The translations under genes and the position numbers were made by a program. The notes under the pieces were generated by a model. That model was not told the origin of the DNA. It did not search any database and saw nothing but the letters and a program-made list of their open reading frames with translations. This document shows positions 46,591-55,457 of a stretch of 64,000 nt of DNA, piece after piece (the first letter of the stretch is position 1; each line of letters begins with the position of its first letter). The DNA comes from Balneolaceae bacterium (GTDB lineage: Bacteria > Bacteroidota > Rhodothermia > Balneolales > Balneolaceae), in contig CP051242.1 of the NCBI GenBank assembly GCA_017795005.1, forward strand, positions 2,380,976 to 2,444,975, given 5' to 3'.

Positions 46591-47685
46591 TTAGGAAAAC
46601 TCCGTAAGAAGGTGCTTCCAACTCTCTTCAATTAAATTTGTTTCATCAAATGATTTGACCACAGGCTTACCAATTTCTTCAAGTAACACTAAACGGATTG
46701 TTTGGTTTTTTACTTTTTTATCTCTCAACATTAACTCAGTAAGTTCTTTAGTATTATTCCCAAGAATATCCAAATTGATGTCATACAAAGATTTGAAATC
46801 TGAGATTAATGAATAATCAATTGAAGCTCCCGTTTTATTAGAAGCATTTATTGCTCCTATCATTCCGGCAAAAACAGCTTCGCCATGAGAATACTTGGAA
46901 TAGCTTCCCTTCTGCTCAATCACATGAGCATAGGTATGCCCAAAGTTCAGGAATTCTCTAATCCCTGACTCTCTTACATCTCTGGTTACTATATCAACCT
47001 TAATACCTGCACTTTGCTTAATTAGTGGTATCCATTCTTTAGGTTTGGCAAAGTTGCTGTTTCTGGTAAGTTCTTTAAGCTGAGCAAAAATATCAGGTGC
47101 TTCAATCATTCCATATTTAAGGATTTCACTCAATCCATTTACCCATTCTTCTCTCGGTAAGCTTTTTAAAAAAGTAACATCTGCAAATACTGCCTTAGGC
47201 TGATAAAAAGCCCCTATCAGATTTTTCCCTGTTGAGTGATTAACTCCCGTTTTACCACCAATTGAACTATCAACCATTGCCAGTAATGTAGTTGGTATAT
47301 GGATTAGAGGAATTCCGCGAAGAACTGAAGCAGCAACAAATCCCGATAAATCGCCAACTACACCACCACCTACGGCTAATAATGGAGTAGAACGTTCAAC
47401 TCCGCTTTTTAAAACAAAATCAACTATGCTCGAAAACTGCTCCATACCCTTGTTACTCTCTCCGCTTGGAACCACATACTTGATAATCCTTGAAAATTTT
47501 TTTTCGAACTCAGATTCTATGTACGAGCTATGATGCCGATATACTTGTTCATCAATTATTACAAAAAGCTTACTGGTACTGAAATTATCTGCCAGGAAAT
47601 TAGACGCTTCCTTAAGCAGGTTTTCACCAACGCTAATTAAATATGAATCTGTAGATGTTGTTTTTACGGGTATTGAGTCAGACAT
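46591..47685 (-). CDS. aroB: 3-dehydroquinate synthase
   Basis: A 364-residue NAD- and metal-dependent enzyme of the shikimate pathway. The NAD-binding GGGVVGDLSGFVAAS block, IPTTLLAMVDSSIGGKTGVN, and metal-binding NFGHTYAHVIEQ and YSHGEAVFAGM are all visible. Length is standard. Its start overlaps the aroK stop by 8 bases, so translation is probably coupled. Confidence 0.97.
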   Translation of the reverse strand: MSDSIPVKTTSTDSYLISVGENLLKEASNFLADNFSTSKLFVIIDEQVYRHHSSYIESEFEKKFSRIIKYVVPSGESNKGMEQFSSIVDFVLKSGVERSTPLLAVGGGVVGDLSGFVAASVLRGIPLIHIPTTLLAMVDSSIGGKTGVNHSTGKNLIGAFYQPKAVFADVTFLKSLPREEWVNGLSEILKYGMIEAPDIFAQLKELTRNSNFAKPKEWIPLIKQSAGIKVDIVTRDVRESGIREFLNFGHTYAHVIEQKGSYSKYSHGEAVFAGMIGAINASNKTGASIDYSLISDFKSLYDINLDILGNNTKELTELMLRDKKVKNQTIRLVLLEEIGKPVVKSFDETNLIEESWKHLLTEFS

Positions 47686-48241
47686 ACCTTGTTAGTTTGT
47701 CAATCAATTTCTGAGCTTGCATTTCTTTTGTTTCATAGCCATCACTTTCCAGTATAACCTGAGCCTGCTCATAATATTCTAATCGTTCTGAATATAAGGC
47801 TTTAAGCTCTCGAAAAAGAGTTTCTCTGGATTTTATTTTACCCTCAACATCTAATACAATTGGTCTTTTGGTATTTCGCATAACCCGCTCTACTATTATT
47901 TCAATAGGAGTTTTAATAAATACCAGAATTCCGTGGACTTTAAGATGGTCTACAATTCTTTGATTTTGAAGGGCTCCCCCCCCTAGTGCAACAATGCCTT
48001 TAAACTCTCTTGTTAATTCAAGTAAGTACTGCCATTCCTTTTCCCTAAAGTACGATTCTCCCTGATTACTGAATATTTCCCTGATTGATGTTCTTTCTTT
48101 ATCGGTTATAACCTGGTCTAAATCAGAAAATGGTTTTTCGAGCTTTTTAGATACCATACGACCAATAGCAGATTTTCCAGTGGCCATAAACCCAGCCAGA
48201 AATATACTACCATCGAACTTTTTAAGTCTGTACTCGTTCAT
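47678..48241 (-). CDS. aroK: shikimate kinase
   Basis: A 187-residue P-loop kinase. The ATP loop is GFMATGKSAIGR near 17-28, the shikimate-binding SDLDQVI follows, and the lid region contains RNTKRPIV. ALGGGALQN is the family's 'GGG' stretch. It phosphorylates shikimate at the 3-hydroxyl. Start overlaps the preceding gene's stop by 4 bases (ATGA type), and its stop overlaps aroB. Confidence 0.95.
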   Translation of the reverse strand: MNEYRLKKFDGSIFLAGFMATGKSAIGRMVSKKLEKPFSDLDQVITDKERTSIREIFSNQGESYFREKEWQYLLELTREFKGIVALGGGALQNQRIVDHLKVHGILVFIKTPIEIIVERVMRNTKRPIVLDVEGKIKSRETLFRELKALYSERLEYYEQAQVILESDGYETKEMQAQKLIDKLTRYV

Positions 48242-49815
48242 AAATCAGGTTTTTCAGGTTTTACTAATTCTACTTCCTCTTTTTGAACCAAAACTGCCCC
48301 AGGTGCTGCACCTTTTGGATTCCGAACATACTTTCTTTTAGTGAAAATTACAGGAACAAGGTTAGCTCCTTTAGCTTTTGAATTATAGGCCGCATAAGAT
48401 GCCGCTTCCTGTATAATTTCTCTGGATGGAATCCCTTTATCATTTCCCATTCTGATTACAAGATGAGAGCCCGGAATTCCCCGGGCATGCATCCAGATAT
48501 CTTCCTTATGAGAAAGTTGCACAAGCTTATCATTGCTCTTCGCATTCTTTCCAATCCAAACCTGATATCCTTTTAATTCCAACGTATGGAAAGGTAATGA
48601 GCTATCCCGCTTTTTGGTTTTCCCTAAAGCTAAATTTTCAATTTCTTTTTGATGTCTTTTCTTCCACTCATCTAAATCACGTAATTGATTTATCTCTTCC
48701 AGTTCTTTAAGCATTTTTGAAAGCCTTTGCTTTCTTTCTTCCAATTTTGGAATTCTCTTTTCTGCTTCCTCGTATGATTTAATTGAACTGGAAGACCTAT
48801 TGTAGTAGTGCTGGGCATTTTCCACAAAACTTAACTCGGGATTAACCAGAATTTCCATCTCTTGTCCTTCCTGATATAAATCTTGTACCATAATTTTCCT
48901 GTAATTCGGCTTTCCTAAGTGTGCATTTGCCATTAACAAATGGCCGTATTTTTCAAATAACTCAGACTTCTCAATTCCCTTGTCAGCTTTTTCCAGATTA
49001 TTTAAAGAAGAACTTAGACGCTTTAAATCTCTTCTGATTCCTTTATTGAACAAACTCTTTTGTTGAGAAAGCCTCTGATTGTGAGCATAGTTTTTAAAAC
49101 GAAATGAAACTAAGCTATTGATTGAATCAAACTCTTCTTCTGTTTTAAGGGGAAGAAACTCCTCGTTTATAAGTGTAACAGATCCGGTTACTAATTTCCT
49201 GGGTACCGGATTTTCTGAAATTTGTTGAGTTACTTCCTTAGTAAACTGAAATACTTCTTCCGGAGTTTTTTCTTTTAAATTATTTAAATCTATAAGATCA
49301 TCAATTTCAGATCTGCTTAAGAGAGGATTAGCAGAAATTATTCTTGATTTGGGATCTTTATTATTTGAGATATCCCCAAATAAGTTTTGTTGTTTAGGAG
49401 TTGGTTCTTTTTCCCCCATTTCCCCAAAATCCTTAAACGTTTCCCTTATCACCCCATCTGCAATAAGTAATGCATTTGCTTTGGTACTGAATAATCTGAA
49501 GATTAATTTATGCCCGTTATCCATTTCAAAAGTAAGGAAACGGTCATTTTCTGCTACTTTTATTTCAATAATTTTTGCCCCATAAATATCTTCGAAGAAT
49601 AATAATCTATTCGATTTTTTAGCTGGTCGATAGCTATCTAAAAACAGAGCGGTATTCCCTGGAGCTGAACTGAAAATAAGCCTGAAACTTTCTCTCCTTC
49701 CTTCGATATAAAGTTCCAACAAATTTTTGTATGGAGTGATAGCCTGCTCTATGCGGGCATCCATCAATTTGTTTTTGAACTCGTTCTTTAAATATATTAA
49801 CTCGTAATAATTCAT
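48238..49815 (-). CDS. rqcH: NFACT protein, Rqc2/RqcH homologue
   Basis: A 525-residue ribosome-quality-control factor. The N-terminal NFACT-N domain holds the Asp91-Arg92 pair in AENDRFLTF, equivalent to the DR motif needed for tRNA-dependent tailing. A helix-hairpin region and coiled coil (about 345-400) follow. The NFACT-R domain (about 415-520) reads DIWMHARGIPGSHLVIR, then AAYNSKAKGANLVPV and YVRNPKGAAPGAV. It binds stalled 50S subunits with peptidyl-tRNA. It is slightly shorter than Firmicutes RqcH. First gene of the six-gene run down to the barrel fusion. Confidence 0.92.
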   Translation of the reverse strand: MNYYELIYLKNEFKNKLMDARIEQAITPYKNLLELYIEGRRESFRLIFSSAPGNTALFLDSYRPAKKSNRLLFFEDIYGAKIIEIKVAENDRFLTFEMDNGHKLIFRLFSTKANALLIADGVIRETFKDFGEMGEKEPTPKQQNLFGDISNNKDPKSRIISANPLLSRSEIDDLIDLNNLKEKTPEEVFQFTKEVTQQISENPVPRKLVTGSVTLINEEFLPLKTEEEFDSINSLVSFRFKNYAHNQRLSQQKSLFNKGIRRDLKRLSSSLNNLEKADKGIEKSELFEKYGHLLMANAHLGKPNYRKIMVQDLYQEGQEMEILVNPELSFVENAQHYYNRSSSSIKSYEEAEKRIPKLEERKQRLSKMLKELEEINQLRDLDEWKKRHQKEIENLALGKTKKRDSSLPFHTLELKGYQVWIGKNAKSNDKLVQLSHKEDIWMHARGIPGSHLVIRMGNDKGIPSREIIQEAASYAAYNSKAKGANLVPVIFTKRKYVRNPKGAAPGAVLVQKEEVELVKPEKPDL

Positions 49816-49850
49816 CGCTTTTGTTAGAGTGTGAAAGTTAAAAACTAACT

Positions 49851-50504
49851 ATGCACTATCCGATTTTTAAATCCATTGTTAATACTGTTGATACTCAATT
49901 AGATAAGAGAGGCATTAATAGTAGAAAATTTAAAACCTGGGAAGATAATAAGATAAATGCGATTGGCTTGGAACTTGTTATCGATTTAGAAAAAACTTCC
50001 GATTTCATGAGTTCTCTTTCCATAAACTTTGACTGGGATAGTTTTCGCGAAACTACTGTTGCACGACAATTAGATGGTATGGAAGGGCATCCTTTTCTTA
50101 AAATTGAAAAACTTTCGAAGACTCCGGTTATTCCTACCATCGATATTGAAATGACCTGGTTATTTGATGTTGAGGTATGCCAACCCGAACTACCTGATCA
50201 GGAAGGAAACTATAGAATCGAACAAGCCAGCAAATGGATGGAATCGATTAGCAAGCAAATAAATACCTTATTCAAGAAAGACAATATAATCACCCGATGG
50301 CATATTGAAATTGATGGAGATGAAAACGGTAAATACCTGTCAGCCATTAATTTAATCTCTTATTTCCAGTATGAGTTATCTTCTCCTTCCACAGTGAATG
50401 AGGTAAATGATTTAGTGAGTCGCAAAATGCAGGAGCTTCTACTTAAAGCGAGTAGAGTAATTCACAAATGTGATGAAGTATTAAAAGAATCTGTAGCAGC
50501 ATGA
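49851..50504 (+). CDS. hypothetical protein
   Basis: A 217-residue soluble protein with no signal or membrane helix. It alternates beta strands (about 30-170: SLSINFDWDSF, IDIEMTWLFDVEV, ITRWHIEIDGDENG) and ends in a helix (KMQELLLKASRVIHKCDEVL). It is divergent from rqcH across only 35 bases, so the promoters overlap. It is followed by a convergent terminator. I do not recognise a family. The sequence looks protein-like throughout with good codon periodicity, so I believe it is real. Confidence 0.75.
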   Translation: MHYPIFKSIVNTVDTQLDKRGINSRKFKTWEDNKINAIGLELVIDLEKTSDFMSSLSINFDWDSFRETTVARQLDGMEGHPFLKIEKLSKTPVIPTIDIEMTWLFDVEVCQPELPDQEGNYRIEQASKWMESISKQINTLFKKDNIITRWHIEIDGDENGKYLSAINLISYFQYELSSPSTVNEVNDLVSRKMQELLLKASRVIHKCDEVLKESVAA

Positions 50505-50507
50505 AAT

Positions 50508-50533
50508 AAAAAAGGCCCCGAACTTCGGAGCCT
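50508..50533 (-). terminator. intrinsic terminator after the mS38-like gene
   Basis: Arms 50513-50521 and 50525-50533 pair over 9 base pairs (one G-U pair in the leftward RNA) around a 3-base loop. The A6 at 50508-50513 becomes a U tract in leftward transcripts. It begins 5 bases past the small gene's stop. Confidence 0.8.
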
Positions 50534-50538
50534 GAAAA

Positions 50539-50631
50539 TTACTTTTTCTTCTTGTGTCTGTTTTTTCTCAGACGCTTTTTACGCTTATGCTTTGCAATCT
50601 TAGCGCGTTTTCTTTTTTTACCACTTGGCAT
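50539..50631 (-). CDS. AURKAIP1/COX24-domain (mS38-like) small ribosomal protein
   Basis: A 30-residue, extremely basic peptide encoded between ATG at 50631 and TAA at 50539: it opens MPSGKKRKRAKIAKHKRKK and ends in a Lys run. This is the sequence pattern of the AURKAIP1/COX24 family found in almost every Bacteroidota genome. It is related to the C-terminal tail of mitochondrial small-subunit protein mS38. I infer a structural ribosomal role. It has its own terminator. It is shorter than most gene callers' cut-offs and easily missed. Confidence 0.9.
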   Translation of the reverse strand: MPSGKKRKRAKIAKHKRKKRLRKNRHKKKK

Positions 50632-50719
50632 AAATAATCACCTAGGATATTAGATTATTTTGTTTTTGTTCGAACAGTCGACAAAAATAAGAACTTTTTG
50701 AGGGTTTTCTAAATCAAAT

Positions 50720-51007
50720 TTAAACCGACATTGCCTCATTCACTGCTTCTTTAAAATCTTTAGACATTTTAAGTACCGGAGCATATTGTTCGGGTACTAT
50801 CACTTCTACATTTGTTTTTGGATTTCTGGCAACGCGCTGTGCCCTTTTTACCACCTTAAAACTACCAAAGCCTCTTAACTCAATAGTCTCCCCTCTTTTC
50901 ATGGTATCTATAACTGTTTCCATAAAGCCATTTACGACAGCTTCGGTCTCAACCTTGGTTAGTCCTACTGAAGAAGATATTACATCAACTATGTCTGCTT
51001 TCGTCAT
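50720..51007 (-). CDS. HU/IHF-family DNA-binding protein
   Basis: A 95-residue nucleoid protein. The N-terminal helices read TKADIVDVISSSVGLTKVE. The dimer core has IELRGFGSFKVV and the DNA-intercalating arm has ARNPKTNVEV with its conserved Pro. Length and layout match HU/IHF. It binds and bends DNA. It stands alone, separated by 88 bases from the mS38-like gene on the same strand and divergent from the AGCS symporter over 173 bases. Confidence 0.96.
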   Translation of the reverse strand: MTKADIVDVISSSVGLTKVETEAVVNGFMETVIDTMKRGETIELRGFGSFKVVKRAQRVARNPKTNVEVIVPEQYAPVLKMSKDFKEAVNEAMSV

Positions 51008-51180
51008 TGTATTACGTATTTGTTAGCTCTTATAATTTCACATTATCCATTGCAACACAATTAAAAAAAGAAATCGTTCATTTCTGAAAATTCAAGCAAA
51101 GCACAATCTGCTCGTAATCTTTGCTAAATGTTTTTTACTTTGTACACTTCAAATTTGAAAATTTTAAATACGATTAGTGC

Positions 51181-52818
51181 ATGGAAACATTTGAGAATAT
51201 TGTTGGTACCCTGAACGACCTTGTATGGAGTACCCCTACTTATTTCCCATTCATGGTAGCAGTGTTATTAAGTTTCGGGATCTTTATCACATTAAGGTTG
51301 GGTTTTGTTCAGGTACGAAGATTCAAACACGGTATCTTATCCGTAATGGGTAAATATGATCAACCTGATGCCGTTGGAGATGTGAATCATTTTCAGGCAC
51401 TAACTACTGCCCTTTCTGCAACTGTTGGTATTGGAAATATTGCAGGTGTTGCAATCGCAATTCATTATGGAGGTCCCGGAGCGCTTTTCTGGATGTGGGT
51501 TACTGCTTTCTTTGGGATGGCTATCAAATATACCGAATGTACATTAGCAGTTAAGTACAGAGTTCAAAATGAAGATGGTTCTGTTTCTGGCGGACCAATG
51601 TATTACATAGAAAAAGGGTTGGGAGAAAATTGGAAATGGCTTGCCGTATTCTTTGCTGCTATGGCCGTTATTTGTTCTTTTTTAACAGGGAATGCAGTTC
51701 AGGCAAATACAGTAGCTGATACTCTTAAAAGTACTTTCCTTATTCCTGGCTGGATAACTGGATTAGTTACAGCTTCTCTTGTTGGATTTGTAATTATCGG
51801 AGGTATTAAGCGAATTGGTAAGGTTACTGCTAGTTTAATGCCTGTGATGGCCATTATTTATGTATTAGGAGCATTAATTATTCTCCTTCTTAACTACGAT
51901 AAAGTAATACCTGCATTTGGTACCATTTTGGAATATGCCTTTACTCCTAAAGCAGGTGCATTTGGAGTGGGATCAGGTCTTTTCTTAACTACCTTAGTTT
52001 GGGGTATTAAACGTGGACTGTTCTCTAACGAAGCAGGACAAGGTTCGGCACCTATTGCTCACGGTGCGGCTAAAACCAAAGAACCCGTTCGGGAAGGTGT
52101 TGTAGCTTTACTGGAACCTTTTATCGATACCTTAGTTGTTTGTACAATGACCGGACTTGTAATTGTAAGTACTGGTGTTTGGGATCAAAAACATGATTTG
52201 CCTTTTACAACTAATGCACTTGAAACAGAAATAGTAGTTGATTCAGGTACTTTACTGACATTTGAAGCCGGAGAGCCCACTAATGGTACTATTGTTCGAA
52301 ACGATCACGATATGGGCGTTTTCTATGTTGATGAAGCCCGTACCGAGACTTTTGAAGGAACTATGGAAGTACTTGCTGAAGGCGGGGTTATTATTACTCA
52401 TGCAGATGGAAGTCAGTTAGAGACCCTGCATTCCAGTATCGTCGAAAATGGCGCTCCATTAACTGCCATTGCTTTTGAAAAGGGACTTGCTCCTCTCTTT
52501 GGAGGAGGTAAATATATAGTCACGATCTGTGTGATTTTATTTGGTGTTTCCACTGCTATAAGCTGGAGTTACTATGGAGATCGCTCTATTCAATATCTGG
52601 CTGGGGATAAATCCATCATTTACTATAAAATGGTTTATCTGGTAATGCACTTTATTGGAGCAGTACTTGCCCTCGAAACCGTCTGGGCTATTGGAGACAT
52701 TGCACTTGGGCTCATGACCTTCCCGAATATCATAGCTTTATTCGCGTTATCGGGTGTGGTTGCAACTGCAAGTAAAACCTATTTTACAAAAATGAAGGAA
52801 CTTGAATCAGAAAGTTGA
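51181..52818 (+). CDS. AGCS-family sodium:alanine symporter with hydrophilic insert
   Basis: A 545-residue inner-membrane symporter importing alanine or glycine with sodium. Family motifs are LTTALSATVGIGNIAGVA near 74-91, GGPMYYIEKGLG near 138-149, WGIKRGLFSNEAGQGSAPIA near 274-293 and WSYYGDRSIQYLAG later. Usual length is about 450-480. The excess is a hydrophilic, acidic stretch of about 85 residues (roughly 340-425) between STGVWD and GAPLTAIAFEKGL, where other members have a short loop. The insert looks beta-rich and would face outward. It ends one base before the upp start. Confidence 0.92.
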   Translation: METFENIVGTLNDLVWSTPTYFPFMVAVLLSFGIFITLRLGFVQVRRFKHGILSVMGKYDQPDAVGDVNHFQALTTALSATVGIGNIAGVAIAIHYGGPGALFWMWVTAFFGMAIKYTECTLAVKYRVQNEDGSVSGGPMYYIEKGLGENWKWLAVFFAAMAVICSFLTGNAVQANTVADTLKSTFLIPGWITGLVTASLVGFVIIGGIKRIGKVTASLMPVMAIIYVLGALIILLLNYDKVIPAFGTILEYAFTPKAGAFGVGSGLFLTTLVWGIKRGLFSNEAGQGSAPIAHGAAKTKEPVREGVVALLEPFIDTLVVCTMTGLVIVSTGVWDQKHDLPFTTNALETEIVVDSGTLLTFEAGEPTNGTIVRNDHDMGVFYVDEARTETFEGTMEVLAEGGVIITHADGSQLETLHSSIVENGAPLTAIAFEKGLAPLFGGGKYIVTICVILFGVSTAISWSYYGDRSIQYLAGDKSIIYYKMVYLVMHFIGAVLALETVWAIGDIALGLMTFPNIIALFALSGVVATASKTYFTKMKELESES

Positions 52819-52819
52819 T

Positions 52820-53446
52820 ATGGAGAATGTTCTCGAAATAAAACATCCTATCGTTGATCGTTATCTGACATTCCTCAGAGATAAAAATACAAGCACGGCG
52901 GTTTTCCGTCGTGCTATGTCTAATATCGGAGTTATTCTTGCTTACCACTCTCTTTCTGATCTGCCACTGGATGAAACTGAAATTGAAACTCCAATTCAAA
53001 AAACAAAAGGTTTCGTCCCTGGACCTGAAGTTGTGGTAATTCCGATTCTCAGAGCAGGACTTAGTTTAGTGGATGGCATTATAAATTTTATGCCCGAAGC
53101 TAAGGTTGGTCATGTAGGTGTATACAGAGATGAAGAAACACATCAGCCTGTAAATTATTACGACAATCTTCCGGAAGGAATTGAGTCTGCTTATAATCTG
53201 GTCGTTGACCCAATGCTTGCCACAGGAGGTAGCGGAAGTCACGCCATTTCATTTCTAAAAGAAAACGGTGCTAAAAATATAAAGTTCGTTTGTCTGATTG
53301 CAGCACCGGAAGGAATTGAACGCTTGCAAAAAGACCATCCCGATGTCCCTATTATTGCAGCTGCCATCGATGAAAAGCTAAATGAGAACGCCTACATTGT
53401 TCCGGGACTTGGAGATGCAGGAGACCGCTATTTTGGTACGATCTAG
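52820..53446 (+). CDS. upp: uracil phosphoribosyltransferase
   Basis: A 208-residue salvage enzyme making UMP from uracil and PRPP. I start at the ATG at 52820, one base after the symporter stop; a TTG at 52802 would add six residues. IPILRAGLSLVDGI and the PRPP loop VVDPMLATGGSGSHAI are diagnostic, and the C-terminus PGLGDAGDRYFGT binds uracil. Its 3' end overlaps lptC by 32 bases. Confidence 0.96.
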   Translation: MENVLEIKHPIVDRYLTFLRDKNTSTAVFRRAMSNIGVILAYHSLSDLPLDETEIETPIQKTKGFVPGPEVVVIPILRAGLSLVDGIINFMPEAKVGHVGVYRDEETHQPVNYYDNLPEGIESAYNLVVDPMLATGGSGSHAISFLKENGAKNIKFVCLIAAPEGIERLQKDHPDVPIIAAAIDEKLNENAYIVPGLGDAGDRYFGTI

Positions 53447-53984
53447 TCTTTTTACCGGAATTATCCTCTCTTTCTTTACTTTTTCATGCTCCAATCTTTC
53501 AGAGTATGACAATCAACAAATAAAAGAAGCTCTTGCCGATTCTATTCTCAGCACTACCGAAAGCTGGGATATGGATATGAACATCATTGAAAATGGAAAG
53601 CTTATTCTCAATTTAAAAGGGGAATATGCGTTTACTATAAAGCAATCTGATTTACACGAAACCAGAATAAGAGGTCCGGTGTTGATAAAAATTTTTGAGG
53701 AAAATGGAGATCTTAAAAGCACCGTTACCTGCGATAGTGCTTTATACAAACCAGATGATGCTCAATTTGAAATGTTCAGAAATGTACGAGTAGTTACCGA
53801 AGATGGAAGAAAACTCAGTTCAGAATATTTGATGTGGCAAAGACGATTAGATAGAGTTAGCACTCCTGAGTTTGTCATCTTTATTTCTCCTCCCGACAGT
53901 ATCGCAGCTAATGGTTTTTTTGGGGATACCGATTTAACAAATTATACCCTCAATGAAGGCGGTGGACAGGTGGTTATAGATTGA
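53415..53984 (+). CDS. lptC: LptC-type LPS export protein, probable lipoprotein
   Basis: A 189-residue protein starting at the ATG at 53415 inside the upp 3' end. A TTG at 53433 is an alternative. The signal ends in FFTFSC, so it is probably a lipoprotein, unlike E. coli LptC which is a bitopic membrane protein. The beta-jellyroll part has LHETRIRGPVLIKIFEENG, STVTCDSALYKPDDAQFE and FRNVRVVTEDGRKLSSEYL, all LptC/YrbK-like. It passes lipopolysaccharide to the LptA bridge. Its TGA overlaps the start of the next gene. Confidence 0.87.
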   Translation: MQETAILVRSSLFTGIILSFFTFSCSNLSEYDNQQIKEALADSILSTTESWDMDMNIIENGKLILNLKGEYAFTIKQSDLHETRIRGPVLIKIFEENGDLKSTVTCDSALYKPDDAQFEMFRNVRVVTEDGRKLSSEYLMWQRRLDRVSTPEFVIFISPPDSIAANGFFGDTDLTNYTLNEGGGQVVID

Positions 53985-55390
53985 AAAGTTTGATCAAATA
54001 TAGCTTTTCCGGGTTACTGTTTATCACAGCTTTTCTAAGTGTAAATGTTTCCGCTCAAAACATTGTAACACTGCAGCGGTTTGAATCAGCAAAAGTTACG
54101 ACTGTAAATGGCGAAAGCATCAGAAAGATTTATGATGCCAGAATGAGCCTGGGTGATGTAACCATGGTTTGCGATAGTGCCTGGCAATTTCTTAATAAAA
54201 ATGAATTGCGTGCATTTGGAAATATTCAGATTGATACTTCCACTGAGAATATCTGGACTGATACATTATACTATTACACCAATCAGGAGCTGAGTAAACT
54301 TAGAGGAAGAGTTATTATTCTTCAGGACAGCACTACCCTTTTCGGAAATAAAGTAGATTATAATTTTGCCACTAAGGTGGCTTATTTCGTTGACGGTATC
54401 CGGTTGGAAGATGACCAAGGAGTATTAACTGCTCTTTCAGGAACCTATTTCCAAAATCAGGATAGTGCCATTTTCAGAAATCAGGTTCAGATTTCAGATT
54501 CTGCTCAGTATGCCGAAGGAGATAGTTTGTTTATTAATCGTGAGAGAGAGTACCTGCAGTTATATAGCAATGTATTAGTAGTAGATAGTACCAATAACGG
54601 GTTACTTACTGGTAATTACCTGGAAGCTGATTCATTGGGTCGCAGATATGTTGAAGGAAATGGATACCTCAGAAATATAGATCCGGATTCTACGAACTCA
54701 GATACTACCCATATTTATGCTAATGAATTGCTTATGATTGAAAATGATTCAGTTTCTACCATTAGTGGGTTTGAAAATGTTTCTGTTTGGTCAGCTAACT
54801 TTTCCTCTCTTTCGGATACACTGTTTTATGATGACGCAAAAGAGCTTTTTGAACTGGATGGTTCCCCAAAAGCATGGCATAAGAATATCCAGCTATCAGG
54901 ACCATTTATTTCTGTTCAATTGGATAGCAATGAAGTTGAGGAGCTCCGTTCTTATGTAGGTGCTTTTGCGGTACAGGAAGATTCGTCCACAGGTCGACTT
55001 CACCAATTAAAAGGGGATTCACTATTCGCTTATTTTGATAATGGAGAAGTTTCAGAAATCGTTATTCATCCAAATAGTGAAATACTATACCATACAAAAA
55101 ACGATTCGGGTGAACCGGACGGAGCAATGGAAAGCTCTTCGCCAAAAACCATTCTTTATTTTGATAAAGGTGAACTTACTCAGGCTAAAATGGGTCAGAA
55201 TAAAGGATTCTTCCTGCCGGAATACAGCGGATTAAAAGACCGAAAACTCGATGGATTTCAGTGGAATCCTCAATTGAGACCTCAAAAAACAACAAATGAA
55301 CCTTTTCCGAAATGGGAACCTATTTCGATTGAACGTCCATTTATTTTACCAGATCGTTTTCTTGAGTTTGTTGATAATCAATCAAACTGA
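53981..55390 (+). CDS. LptA/OstA-like LPS transport protein
   Basis: A 469-residue protein with TTG start overlapping the lptC stop and a signal peptide (cleavage near NVSAQ, residue 25). It consists of repeating short beta strands typical of OstA domains: MVCDSAWQFLNKNELRAFG, LFGNKVDYNFATKVAYF and IFRNQVQISDSAQYAEGDS. It is about twice the length of E. coli LptA, as is usual for Bacteroidota OstA proteins. It probably forms the periplasmic bridge carrying lipopolysaccharide from LptC to LptD. No lptD or lptB is in view. Confidence 0.85.
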   Translation: MKSLIKYSFSGLLFITAFLSVNVSAQNIVTLQRFESAKVTTVNGESIRKIYDARMSLGDVTMVCDSAWQFLNKNELRAFGNIQIDTSTENIWTDTLYYYTNQELSKLRGRVIILQDSTTLFGNKVDYNFATKVAYFVDGIRLEDDQGVLTALSGTYFQNQDSAIFRNQVQISDSAQYAEGDSLFINREREYLQLYSNVLVVDSTNNGLLTGNYLEADSLGRRYVEGNGYLRNIDPDSTNSDTTHIYANELLMIENDSVSTISGFENVSVWSANFSSLSDTLFYDDAKELFELDGSPKAWHKNIQLSGPFISVQLDSNEVEELRSYVGAFAVQEDSSTGRLHQLKGDSLFAYFDNGEVSEIVIHPNSEILYHTKNDSGEPDGAMESSSPKTILYFDKGELTQAKMGQNKGFFLPEYSGLKDRKLDGFQWNPQLRPQKTTNEPFPKWEPISIERPFILPDRFLEFVDNQSN

Positions 55391-55457
55391 GAAATTAATT
55401 TCATTACAAACTCAATCATTGTACTTTTCCCCAGTCAAATAAATAAATATTAAGGTC

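Noticed and set aside
51119-51142. Bacteroidota-type promoter (TTG and TACTTTG) before the AGCS gene
   Set aside because: The spacing of about 12 bases is too short for the -33/-7 consensus; not called.
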